DNA of 20,446 nt from WJLC01 sp964600865 (GTDB lineage Archaea > Nanobdellota > Nanobdellia > Pacearchaeales > GW2011-AR1), in the NCBI GenBank assembly GCA_964600865.1, contig CAZRJP010000015.1:1-20446 (forward strand), read 5' to 3'. The notes beneath the pieces are model-generated. The model did no database searches, had not been told where the DNA came from, and saw nothing but the letters and a program-made list of their open reading frames with translations. Below are positions 13,224 through 20,422 of the stretch, piece by piece; position 1 is the first letter of the stretch, and the number at the start of each line of letters is the position of its first letter. The position numbers were made by a program, and so were the translations under genes.

Positions 13224-15026
13224 TTACTCCATTGGTCTCCCACTCATACGACTACCTTTTCCTTGTTGAACACTTCCTCCCAAATCTGTAGGTAATTGTG
13301 AAAAGTTTGCACCAAACATATTATAATTTGTACTGGGTAACATTCTTCCAAAACCTCCACTATACCCTTGATAAAGTCCTTCTTTTTGATTCCAATAAGG
13401 TTCTTGTCCTGTTCCACCAGCAAAAAACCCTGCACCAAGACTATCTAATGAATATGGAAAAGGGCTTTCCTTAAAATGTTGGACAAAACCTCCTGCCTCT
13501 ACTATTTTTTTAACATCTCCCTTACCTTCCTTATCTAATTTTTCTAAAATTTCCTTTGTAGGAACATTTCCCATTCCTGGAGGTAAATGAGCATCAGATG
13601 AACCAAAATTATCTGTTAAATGAACATGTTTGACATTCCCTTTAATCTTATCCACTTCTTTCATTAAATCTTTTTCCTCAAACCCGTGCTTTCTTGCCAT
13701 ATTCAAATGGCCAACATCTAATGTAACCCCCAACATTTTATCTGCAACCTTCTTGGCTTTAGATTCAGACATAACTCCATCAGATACTGCTTTATCTACA
13801 AATTTTTTCTTACTACTCATCACTAAATTATTTAACTCTTCTCCATAAGAAAAAGCCATTCCCCCTGGAAACATATTTTCAATGCTAATTACTGGAGGTT
13901 TATCTTTATGTTTTTTATAAGCATTTAATGCCACATTTGAAAATGTCTCTGAAGATTTATCTATTGCAAAATCCTCTACTGGTTCAAAAAGGGTTGGTTT
14001 AACTTCTTCTAATGCATTAATCATATTTGAAATTGCATCTGATTGCCCAGCAACATCTGATGGGTCTACAATCTTCTTCTTAAATTTATCAGCAGCCTCT
14101 CTTAATCTTTTCTTATCTTCCTCAGAATCAGCAAATTGATATGCTTTATTAAACAATCCTGAAATATTTTGCTGAGCATCACTCAAATAATGTTGAGCGT
14201 TTCTTAGATGATCATATGATTCTCTTTCAGGTCCCTTAAGATATTTTCTTTTTCTTCTACCCATTATAATCTCCTTCATTACTTCTTTTGGAACCCTATC
14301 TATATTTCTAGAAATAATCTCATCTGCTCTCTCCTTAAAATGAACTAATTGAGAAATTTTATTATCCCATTCAGTATCATTTAACATTTTTAATTGTCTT
14401 TCTGGAGAAATGTCTGTTCCCTTTTCCCAATCCTTTGTTGAAGGATAAAATTTCTTTTCATCTTTTAAAAGATGCCTAATTTCTCCTGTTTCTTTATTAA
14501 CCGCATAAAACTTGTTCTTTTTCTTTTTTCCATCTTCTTTGATATACTCTACTCCAGGAATTGAACCTGCACCATGAATTGTAACATTCATCCCAGGCTT
14601 ATCTGACATTTCTACTGCCTTATCAACAACACTAGATAATTGCTCCTCAGCCTGCTTTCTTTGACCTTCATCATACCCTTGTTTATCTATTCCAGAAGGT
14701 TCTACAATCGGAGAGTGAACAGAAATATCTGCTCCAGTAAGTTTAGACATACGATTAATTTCTTTAAAATGATGTTTAGGGATTTGATCAAATATTTCTG
14801 GCTTTATTGCTCCAACCTCTATGGGCACAATTCCTTGATTCAATAATTGAGTTACATGTTGAATCTGATTTGCAGTATCTGGTTTTGTCGGAGCACCTAT
14901 TTTAGAAGATGACACATTATAACCTGTAAAAATATCTTTTCCATAAGAAGACTTACCAGGATCCATAGTTGAATAACTTCCTTGATAAATTGGATTTATA
15001 TTATATTCTCCTTTTTTTAATACCAT
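13224..15026 (-). CDS. Large AP2Ec (xylose-isomerase-like/EndoIV-like) TIM-barrel protein
   Basis: The protein has 600 residues, about twice the usual length of the family. Barrel strands carry the metal ligands expected of AP endonuclease 2/sugar isomerase barrels: H104 (ISVHSP), H151 (VTIHGAG), E383 (ISIENMFP), D437 and H440 (TLDVGHLN), H467/H469 (VKHVHLTD), D478 and H480 (SDAH) and E510 (IVEAGG). Between strands carrying H151 and E383 lies a Lys/Glu-rich helical insertion of roughly 200 residues (about 160-370). The last 70 residues are Gly/Ser/Asn/Gln-rich and probably disordered. The activity could be DNA repair or sugar isomerisation; the ligand set alone does not decide. It is monocistronic and sits upstream of, and on the same strand as, the nucleotidyltransferase gene. 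Confidence 0.72.
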   Translation of the reverse strand: MVLKKGEYNINPIYQGSYSTMDPGKSSYGKDIFTGYNVSSSKIGAPTKPDTANQIQHVTQLLNQGIVPIEVGAIKPEIFDQIPKHHFKEINRMSKLTGADISVHSPIVEPSGIDKQGYDEGQRKQAEEQLSSVVDKAVEMSDKPGMNVTIHGAGSIPGVEYIKEDGKKKKNKFYAVNKETGEIRHLLKDEKKFYPSTKDWEKGTDISPERQLKMLNDTEWDNKISQLVHFKERADEIISRNIDRVPKEVMKEIIMGRRKRKYLKGPERESYDHLRNAQHYLSDAQQNISGLFNKAYQFADSEEDKKRLREAADKFKKKIVDPSDVAGQSDAISNMINALEEVKPTLFEPVEDFAIDKSSETFSNVALNAYKKHKDKPPVISIENMFPGGMAFSYGEELNNLVMSSKKKFVDKAVSDGVMSESKAKKVADKMLGVTLDVGHLNMARKHGFEEKDLMKEVDKIKGNVKHVHLTDNFGSSDAHLPPGMGNVPTKEILEKLDKEGKGDVKKIVEAGGFVQHFKESPFPYSLDSLGAGFFAGGTGQEPYWNQKEGLYQGYSGGFGRMLPSTNYNMFGANFSQLPTDLGGSVQQGKGSRMSGRPME

Positions 15027-15260
15027 CTAATTAAATAATCACACCTTTTTATTAATATAAGTAGTAAAAAATTATTTATATAGTTTTTGACTTGGATATT
15101 TAACTTAAAAAAAGACTGAAATTGAAAAATGAAGACTTTTATATACTAATATTATTTAATTATAACACTTGTAATGATATTATAATAAACGTTAGGTAAA
15201 TATAATAGATACAAAAACTTACAAAAGATTTAATAGAAGTTTTATTTTAAAAAATATAGT
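15027..15260. other. AT-rich intergenic stretch without a gene
   Basis: It holds the upstream region of the AP2Ec gene (minus-strand TATA-like CTTATATTAA near 15052-15061). I see no frame, RNA or repeat that I can support. Confidence 0.5.
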
Positions 15261-15380
15261 TTATTCCTCATTACTCTCTTCATCTAAATCTAAAATTTCC
15301 TTCAAACCCTCATAATCTTTTTCAGGATTATATGAATCTTTTAATGCTATCACACTTGAACGTGGAGAGCTTATTATCAT
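15261..15380 (-). CDS. Possible 39-residue acidic small protein
   Basis: This is a hand-translated frame starting MIISSPRSSVIALKDSYNPE and ending with an acidic EILDLDEESNEE. It is too short for family recognition. The argument for it is the promoter: a TATA element (ACTTATAAAG on the minus strand, 15401-15410) lies 25 bp before this ATG, the spacing seen for other genes in the window. It might also be the remnant of a longer gene. Confidence 0.4.
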   Translation of the reverse strand: MIISSPRSSVIALKDSYNPEKDYEGLKEILDLDEESNEE

Positions 15381-15396
15381 AATTTTATAAGGTAGT

Positions 15397-15414
15397 AAAA
15401 CTTTATAAGTTTTT
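15397..15414. promoter_or_regulatory. Near-symmetric, possibly bidirectional TATA element
   Basis: AAAACTTTATAAGTTTT is a 7-bp inverted repeat around TAT. A start codon lies about 25 bp away on the minus strand (15380) and about 27 bp away on the plus strand (15432), so one TATA could serve two leaderless transcripts. Confidence 0.45.
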
Positions 15415-15431
15415 ATCTTCTTTAAAATAAA

Positions 15432-15510
15432 ATGAAAAATTTAAAAAGGGTGTTTCCATCATTAGATTATTATTACTTGTTTGGGTACGCTGCCCTTTGA
15501 TAGAACAAGT
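15432..15510 (+). ncRNA. Candidate short transcript: 22-codon frame followed by a nested hairpin
   Basis: The plus-strand frame 15432-15500 reads MKNLKRVFPSLDYYYLFGYA and two more residues. Its end lies within a nested hairpin: ACTTGTT (15475-15481) pairs with AACAAGT (15504-15510), enclosing GGG (15483-15485) and CCC (15493-15495). This could be a small RNA, a leader peptide or the remnant of a gene. No known RNA family is evident. Confidence 0.25.
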
Positions 15511-15641
15511 TTCATTCTAGTCTAGGCTTTATGCGGGAATTTTTCCTAACCTTTTTATGCATAATTTTTAACTTAATGAAAAATGTTCAGGATCACATGT
15601 TATAATTAAGTCCAGGTTTATACTAATTCATATTTAAACAA

Positions 15642-17450
15642 ATGAAAGAAAAAACTAAGAAAGACAAGAAAAAGCAAAAGGAAGAAATTAATTTCAAAAG
15701 AAATATTAGTGAATACTGGAGATTCTTAAAAAAATACCCTATTTTATGGATACTTCCTTTAATTGGTGTTATAATTATTGAGTTAGCTAAATTAGTTCCA
15801 AAGTATTTATTTAAAAGATTGATAGATGATGGAACAAGTTTCACAAATGGCCTTTTAAGTTATGAAGCTTTTGTATCAATATTAATTATCCTTTTTTGTG
15901 TTTATGTTGTTGTAACTGTTTTAGGATTAGTATTTAGCTGGTTGAGAGTTCATTGGATTAACAAATTAAATTCAAACATTATTGCAGATATTAAGAAAAA
16001 GTATTTTAATCATATTGTTAGCCTAGACCATAATTTTCATACAATCCACAAGTCTGGAAGTCTTATTTCTAGAATGATTCGTGGCTCTGGAGCTGCAGAA
16101 AGTATGTCAGATACTCTCTTCTTTCAGTTCATGCCTGCAATTGTCTTATTCATAGTTTCTGCTGTATCTATTGCCTATTTTAGTATAATTCCTGCATTGA
16201 TTTTAGTGGGAACAATTATCTTGTTTATTGGCTATGGATTTATTATTCAAGAAATTCAGAAAAAACCAAAGAAAAAATTCAATGATCAGCAAGACAGGGA
16301 AAAAGCAGACATCTCAGATATTTTCACAAATATAGAATCTGTTAAGTATTTTGGAAAAGAAAGAAAGATCAAAAATAGTTTTCTGAAAGTTATTTTAAAC
16401 ACAAAGCAAAAAGCTCTTGATTATTGGCATTATTTTAAGTTCTTTGATGCAGGAAATATGCTTATCTTAGGTTTAGGAACAATCTTAATTCTATACTTCC
16501 CAATAATTCAATTATTAAATGGAGAAATAACTATTGGAACTCTAGCATTTATTTACACTGTTTATCTTGGATTAATTGGAAGTTTGTTTGGATTTGTTTG
16601 GGGAATGAGGGGATTTTACAGGGCTATGACTGGTTTCCAGCAATTGTTTGATTATAAAAAGATAAAAAAGGAAATTAAAGACAAGCCAAATGCAAAGAAA
16701 ATTAAGATTAAGAAAGGGAAAATAGAATTCAAGGATGTAACTTTTGGATATGATGAAAAAAGAAATATATTTGAAAAGTTTAATTTAAAGATTCCTAAAG
16801 GTAAAAAAGTTGCATTAGTAGGACATTCTGGATGCGGAAAATCCACTCTTATTAAATTACTTTATAGACTGTATGATGTAGACAAAGGTAAGATATTAGT
16901 TGATGGAAAAAATGTAAAAAATGTTAAACAGGAATCATTGAGAAGTGAAATGTCAATAGTTCCTCAAGAAGCAATATTGTTTGATGACACTATTTATAAT
17001 AATATAAAGTTTGCAAATCCCTCAGCAAAAAAGAAAGAAGTTATGCAGGCAATTGAGTTTGCACAGCTCGATAAGATAATCGAGAAATTCCCTAATAAAG
17101 AGAAAACTATTGTAGGGGAAAGAGGAATTAAATTATCTGGAGGAGAAAAACAAAGAGTTTCAATAGCTCGAGCCATACTAGCTGATAAAAGAATACTTGT
17201 ATTAGATGAAGCAACTTCTTCTTTAGATTCAGAAACAGAATATCAAATTCAGCAAGACCTTGAAGAACTAATGAAAGGTAGAACATCAATTATAATTGCG
17301 CACAGACTTTCAACAATAATGAATGCAGATATAATTGTTGTTATGAAAGATGGGAAGATAGTTCAAAAAGGAACCCATAGAGAATTAATTACTGAAGGCG
17401 GAGAGTATCAAAGACTTTGGGACTTTCAAAAAGGTGGTTATTTGGAATAA
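15642..17450 (+). CDS. ABC exporter (half-transporter), ATM1/MsbA-like
   Basis: The protein has 602 residues in the usual exporter order. A Lys-rich cytoplasmic start is followed by a six-helix membrane domain (about 30-325) and an ATPase domain (from about 360). The ATPase has Walker A GHSGCGKST (about 394-402), signature LSGGEKQR (about 497-504), Walker B RILVLDEATSSLD and an H-loop AHRLST. The nucleotide-binding domain with RGIKLSGGEKQRVSIARAIL, and the C-terminal YQRLW, look like the ATM1/ABCB7 group, which exports glutathione-related or persulfide compounds; a lipid or peptide exporter is also possible. It works as a homodimer in the membrane. A TATA-like GGTTTATACTA (15615-15625) lies about 21 bp before the ATG. 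No partner gene is near. Confidence 0.9.
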   Translation: MKEKTKKDKKKQKEEINFKRNISEYWRFLKKYPILWILPLIGVIIIELAKLVPKYLFKRLIDDGTSFTNGLLSYEAFVSILIILFCVYVVVTVLGLVFSWLRVHWINKLNSNIIADIKKKYFNHIVSLDHNFHTIHKSGSLISRMIRGSGAAESMSDTLFFQFMPAIVLFIVSAVSIAYFSIIPALILVGTIILFIGYGFIIQEIQKKPKKKFNDQQDREKADISDIFTNIESVKYFGKERKIKNSFLKVILNTKQKALDYWHYFKFFDAGNMLILGLGTILILYFPIIQLLNGEITIGTLAFIYTVYLGLIGSLFGFVWGMRGFYRAMTGFQQLFDYKKIKKEIKDKPNAKKIKIKKGKIEFKDVTFGYDEKRNIFEKFNLKIPKGKKVALVGHSGCGKSTLIKLLYRLYDVDKGKILVDGKNVKNVKQESLRSEMSIVPQEAILFDDTIYNNIKFANPSAKKKEVMQAIEFAQLDKIIEKFPNKEKTIVGERGIKLSGGEKQRVSIARAILADKRILVLDEATSSLDSETEYQIQQDLEELMKGRTSIIIAHRLSTIMNADIIVVMKDGKIVQKGTHRELITEGGEYQRLWDFQKGGYLE

Positions 17451-17456
17451 TATTGT

Positions 17457-17657
17457 AAATTTATTAGCCTGTTTCCAAAGAACCTTAAAATGTTCTCTAA
17501 AAGTTTCTGCCATTTCCTTGCTTGTTATAACAAAGCCCTATGGTTTCTTTTTCCAGACGATAAATGCTACATTATCTTTATGAATATTAACACCAGTTAT
17601 AGTTTTTTGATATATAAATCTAACATTAGTAAGCTTGCTTTTTTGATTTAGAAACAT
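17457..17657 (-). pseudogene. Decayed C-terminal fragment of a TrmB-like regulator
   Basis: On the minus strand, from an ATG at 17657, the frame reads through KLTNVRFIYQKTITGVNIHK and DNVAFIVWKKKP to a TAG (17538-17540). It then continues in the same frame as GFVITSKEMAETFREHFKVL and WKQAN. This matches the C-terminal part of archaeal TrmB-family sugar/stress regulators, where 'GDKVAIIxW...P.GFLIKSKEVAESFRxYFxxLWKxA' is typical. The N-terminal HTH is absent, and a stop splits the rest, so it is a fossil. It lies between the ABC gene and the MNT promoter, whose BRE/TATA overlaps its upstream end. That suggests the MNT island landed in or next to this gene. Confidence 0.6.
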
Positions 17658-17707
17658 TTAAATATATAAATAATTATACAATTGTATAAAAAATAATACA
17701 AATGTAT
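17650..17707 (+). promoter_or_regulatory. MNT operon promoter with two tandem operators
   Basis: AGAAACATTTAAATATA (17650-17666) forms a BRE/TATA element. Downstream are TTATACAATTGTATAA (17674-17689, a perfect palindrome) and ATACAAATGTAT (17696-17707). Their shared core is ATACA-WW-TGTAT and the two centres are exactly 20 bp apart, about two helical turns. The second site covers the first ATG (17702). This is the arrangement expected for cooperative autorepression by the HTH domain of the first gene. Confidence 0.65.
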
Positions 17708-18220
17708 AATAAAATGAACAATAAAAATAAAGTTCTTAAGGAATTGTTTTTGAATCCAACACACAAATTTCATTTAAGAGAATTAGCTAGAGAAACTAAT
17801 CTAAATCCAAATACTATCTCAAATATAACAGATAAATTGCAAAAGAAAGGATTGATTACAAAAATAAAACATAAAAATATTCTAGAGATATCTCTTGATT
17901 TAGAGAATAAAAAAACATTAATTAAAAAAAGGATATTTAACCTTTCTCAAATATATGCTTCAGGAGTAATTGATTTCTTAGTTGATGAATACTCTCCCTC
18001 TTCAATCACATTAATTGGGAGTTATTCTAGAGGGGAGGATATTGAAACTTCAGATATTGATATTGTAGTAATTTCAGGCAAAAAAAAGGTGGTTGATATG
18101 GTAAAGTTTGAAAAAAAACTGCATAGAAAAATACATTTATTACTTCCTAAAACTATGTCTGAGGAATTTTTTAATAACCTAATAAATGGCATTGTAATTT
18201 ATGGGGGTATAAGAAAATGA
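17702..18220 (+). CDS. HTH-MNT nucleotidyltransferase, antitoxin-like, first gene of three-gene operon
   Basis: The protein has 172 residues (168 from the in-frame ATG at 17714, which may be the true start because the first ATG lies in an operator). The N-terminal winged helix (about 5-62) contains HLRELARETNLNPNTISNIT. The nucleotidyltransferase domain has LIGSYSRGEDIETSDIDIVV (G106, S107, D118, D120). The third carboxylate position reads KIHLLL with H145, so catalysis may be altered or the domain may only bind. Such MNT proteins neutralise HEPN partners. The stop overlaps the ATG of the HEPN gene (ATGA), giving tight translational coupling. Autoregulation through the two upstream operators is likely. 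Confidence 0.85.
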   Translation: MYNKMNNKNKVLKELFLNPTHKFHLRELARETNLNPNTISNITDKLQKKGLITKIKHKNILEISLDLENKKTLIKKRIFNLSQIYASGVIDFLVDEYSPSSITLIGSYSRGEDIETSDIDIVVISGKKKVVDMVKFEKKLHRKIHLLLPKTMSEEFFNNLINGIVIYGGIRK

Positions 18221-18642
18221 GGCCTTTTGAATATTTTTTAAAGCATGGAGATGCCAAAAAAACATCCAAAGATTTAGAATTAGCCAAATCATTGATTAAA
18301 GACATGAATGGAAGAATTGAAAAAAGTCTTTTATTAGATCCGCAAAAATTTCCTAAAATAATCTTTGAAAATATTTATGATGCTCTTAGGGACTTTTGTG
18401 ATGCCATTCTTGCAAGTGAAGGTTTTAAATCATATTCTCATCAGGCATCTATTTCATATCTTTCAAATAAAGGCCTTGATTTTCCAACCTTGAATGAATT
18501 TGACCAATTAAGATATAAAAGAAACGGTTCAAAATATTACGGAGAACCGATATTAAAAAAAGATGCCACAAGAATAAAGGAATTTTATCTAAGGATTAAA
18601 AAGAAAATAAACAATATAATTAAAGAAAAAAAACTAAAATGA
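18217..18642 (+). CDS. HEPN-domain protein, toxin-like, second gene of three-gene operon
   Basis: The protein has 141 residues and is all helical. Its C-terminal half carries the HEPN signature region LRYKRNGSKYYGEP (R99, R102, N103, Y107-Y108). In many MNT-linked HEPN proteins this position has RN-x-x-x-H; here a Tyr stands where the His would be, so RNase activity is uncertain. N-terminal helices include SKDLELAKSLIKDM and ENIYDALRDFCDAILASEGF. It is coupled by ATGA overlaps both to the MNT gene before it and to the TIM-barrel gene after it. In contrast to the other island's HEPN gene, this one is open. It probably forms a complex with the MNT protein; the toxin role is inferred from family context. 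Confidence 0.82.
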   Translation: MRPFEYFLKHGDAKKTSKDLELAKSLIKDMNGRIEKSLLLDPQKFPKIIFENIYDALRDFCDAILASEGFKSYSHQASISYLSNKGLDFPTLNEFDQLRYKRNGSKYYGEPILKKDATRIKEFYLRIKKKINNIIKEKKLK

Positions 18643-19384
18643 AACAACCAAAAATAGGATACAAAACATCGGATTTACTTTATGTAGGTCCAGATAAACT
18701 TAACTTTAAAGTTTTAGAGATAAAAAGCAAAGATTCAAATTTAGGATTCAATATTAAAAAGGTGCTTAGGGTAAAAGAAGCTATTAAGGGCAAGGATGTT
18801 AGTATGCATACTCAAACAAGCAGAATCTTTAGTTGTTTTGGACATGGAGTTCCAGATTTTAATGAGGCAGAATTGCATGTTTTAAAAGCAGAGATAATTC
18901 TTTGCAAAATCCTCAAGATTAAAGAAATGATTATTCATTTAAAGCAAGACAAATTGACTAAGGGAGAGGAATCAAGATTTAGAGAGTTACTTAACTTTGC
19001 TAAAAAGAAGAAAGTTGAAATAATTTATGAATCAAATGGTTACTTTAAGGCTAGTACTTGTTTAGATGTTTTGAAAAAATTTCCAAAGTTAAATTATAAC
19101 CTGGATTTAGGGCATTTGAACACAGCAGTCGTGAATAAAACTCTTGGGATGGATTTAGATAAATTTTTAGAAAAAGTAAAAAAGAGAATCGTTTATATTC
19201 ATGCCCACAATAATAATGGGAAAGATAAGCATCAGGGGATTGATGAAGGAAGTCTTGATTGGGAGCATGTCTTGATAAATTAGATCATTCAAGAATAAGG
19301 AAGATTATTATTGAAGTTCACAATCCTAAAAAAGTTAAAAAGACTGAAAAACTTCTTAAAGAGTATGCAAATAAAAAATGCTAA
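18639..19384 (+). pseudogene. Small AP2Ec/EndoIV-like TIM-barrel protein, third operon gene, with one-base frameshift
   Basis: The first frame gives 214 residues and stops at 19283. Loss of one base after 19270 explains it: with that base restored, the frame continues VLDKLDHSRIRKIIIEVHNP and ends at 19384, for 248 residues in total. Metal ligands match the AP endonuclease/sugar isomerase barrel: H57 (SMHTQ), H100 (IIHLK), E131 (IYESNG), D156 and H159 (LDLGHLN), H188/H190 (YIHAHN), D196 and H198 (KDKHQGIDEG), and the last Glu (IIIEVHN), which lies beyond the frameshift. It would act as a metal-dependent endonuclease or isomerase. It overlaps the HEPN gene by ATGA, so it is a real member of the operon. 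Whether the break is decay, a sequencing error or a programmed slip cannot be told here. Confidence 0.72.
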
Positions 19385-19393
19385 GTTTCTTAT

Positions 19394-19455
19394 TAGAAAC
19401 ATTTAAATATAACCATAACTAAGGTTATTATAATCATTATAAGGGTTATTTATAT
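19394..19455 (+). promoter_or_regulatory. Promoter and operators of the MntA/HepT-like pair
   Basis: AGAAACATTTAAATATA (19395-19411, allowing the last base) nearly repeats the promoter at 17650-17666. It is followed by an inverted repeat ATAACC (19409-19414) with GGTTAT (19423-19428), then TTATAAT-C-ATTATAA (19428-19442). The sequence AAGGTTATTATAAT (19421-19434) is echoed by AAGGGTTATTTATAT (19441-19455), again 20 bp apart. Autorepression is likely. Confidence 0.55.
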
Positions 19456-19459
19456 TAAA

Positions 19460-19972
19460 ATGAACTTATTGCAATTTCTTAAAGAGAATAAAACAGAAGC
19501 GAGAAAAATCTTTGGAAAAAGAGAACTGAAAATAATTGAAAAGCAGGTTAAGGGTGTTAATTTAACTCAGTCTGAAAAAAACCGTTTATCTAGAGATATT
19601 AGAAAAAAACTCAGATTTATAAAAAGTATCTCTAAATTTGAAGATGAATTTGATTTAAAAAAAGGCAGGGAGATTAAAAGAAAAATCTCAAATGCAAAAA
19701 AAGAAATATTAAATCATAAACTAAAAAGCAGAATTAAAAAGATTTATTTATTTGGTTCAGCTGTTAAAAGTGAAATGGCTCTTAAATCAGATATTGACAT
19801 TGCAGTAGAATTTGAAAAGATTGAAAAAAGAGAAGCATTTAATTTTAGGAAAGAAATTCTAGGAAATGTTCCTGATAAAATTGATGTTCAGGTATTTAAT
19901 TTTTTGCCTAAAAAAGTGAAGGAATCAATTAAAAAAAATCACAAGATTTTGTATAAGAGAAAAAGAAAATAA
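19460..19972 (+). CDS. MntA-like minimal nucleotidyltransferase antitoxin
   Basis: The protein has 170 residues. The N-terminal 90 residues are Lys-rich and helical, with INLTQ-like VNLTQSEKNRLSRDIRKKL (33-51), possibly a DNA-binding helical domain. The nucleotidyltransferase core has LFGSAVKSEMALKSDIDIAV (G99, S100, D111, D113), and the third Asp is present at D142 in KIDVQVF, so the catalytic triad is complete. In the MntA-HepT system this enzyme adds AMP to a Tyr of the HepT toxin and silences it; the partner downstream has the matching Tyr. The HepT-like gene starts 2 nt after this stop, giving one operon. This is the module in the window with the most complete motifs. Confidence 0.85.
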   Translation: MNLLQFLKENKTEARKIFGKRELKIIEKQVKGVNLTQSEKNRLSRDIRKKLRFIKSISKFEDEFDLKKGREIKRKISNAKKEILNHKLKSRIKKIYLFGSAVKSEMALKSDIDIAVEFEKIEKREAFNFRKEILGNVPDKIDVQVFNFLPKKVKESIKKNHKILYKRKRK

Positions 19973-19974
19973 AA

Positions 19975-20397
19975 ATGAATGAAAATAAAAAAAGAATTGC
20001 TGAAAAGATTAAAGAATTAGAAAATTTTCTTATGGACCTAGAAGATTATTTGCCTATTAATTTTGAGGAATATCTTAATCAGTCTAAAACTAAAGATGCA
20101 TGTGAAAGATCTTTTGAAAAAATAGTTATGGCTATGATTGATTTAGGCTTTTTGATTGTAAAAGAAAACAAATTTAAAATACCTGAAGAGGAAAGTGAGG
20201 TTTTTGATGTTCTTGCAAAAGAAGATATAATCTCAGATGGATTAAAAAACAAATTAAAAGCTGCAAAAGGGATGAGAAATATTCTTGCACATGAATATGG
20301 AAGAGTTGATAATGAATTAGTATTTGAATCTTTAAAAAACGAAATAATTAAAGATGCTGATGAATTCACTAAAATAATTAAAAAGAGGCTGAAATGA
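19975..20397 (+). CDS. HepT-like (DUF86) HEPN RNase toxin
   Basis: The protein has 140 residues, a normal length for HepT/DUF86 toxins. The catalytic motif is present: GMRNILAHEYG with R101, N102, H106 and Y108, the RX4HXY pattern in which the Arg and His serve RNA cleavage and the Tyr is the site modified by the MntA partner. Helices upstream include RIAEKIKELENFLMDLED and SFEKIVMAMIDLGFLIV. As a dimer such proteins cut RNA and stop growth when not modified. The gene is intact and directly follows the MntA-like gene, so this pair is likely to be a working toxin-antitoxin system. Confidence 0.88.
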   Translation: MNENKKRIAEKIKELENFLMDLEDYLPINFEEYLNQSKTKDACERSFEKIVMAMIDLGFLIVKENKFKIPEEESEVFDVLAKEDIISDGLKNKLKAAKGMRNILAHEYGRVDNELVFESLKNEIIKDADEFTKIIKKRLK

Positions 20398-20400
20398 ATA

Positions 20401-20422
20401 ACCCCGCCCTAAAGGGCGAGGT
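20401..20422 (+). repeat. GC-rich hairpin resembling IS200/IS605-type ends
   Basis: CGCCC-TAAA-GGGCG forms the core, extended by ACC/GGT after one C-A mismatch. Hairpins of the form CCTCGCCCTTTAGGGCGGGG are familiar at the ends of archaeal IS200/IS605 (TnpB-carrying) elements. Its GC content stands out against the AT-rich surroundings. It starts 3 bp past the HepT-like stop, so it could also act as a terminator. The window ends 24 bases later, so the element itself, if any, is not visible. Confidence 0.45.

Noticed and set aside
15500..15560. Second tRNA or other known RNA gene after the short frame
   Set aside because: I tried tRNA-like folding on both strands. No acceptor stem or T arm could be formed, so it remains only a hairpin observation.
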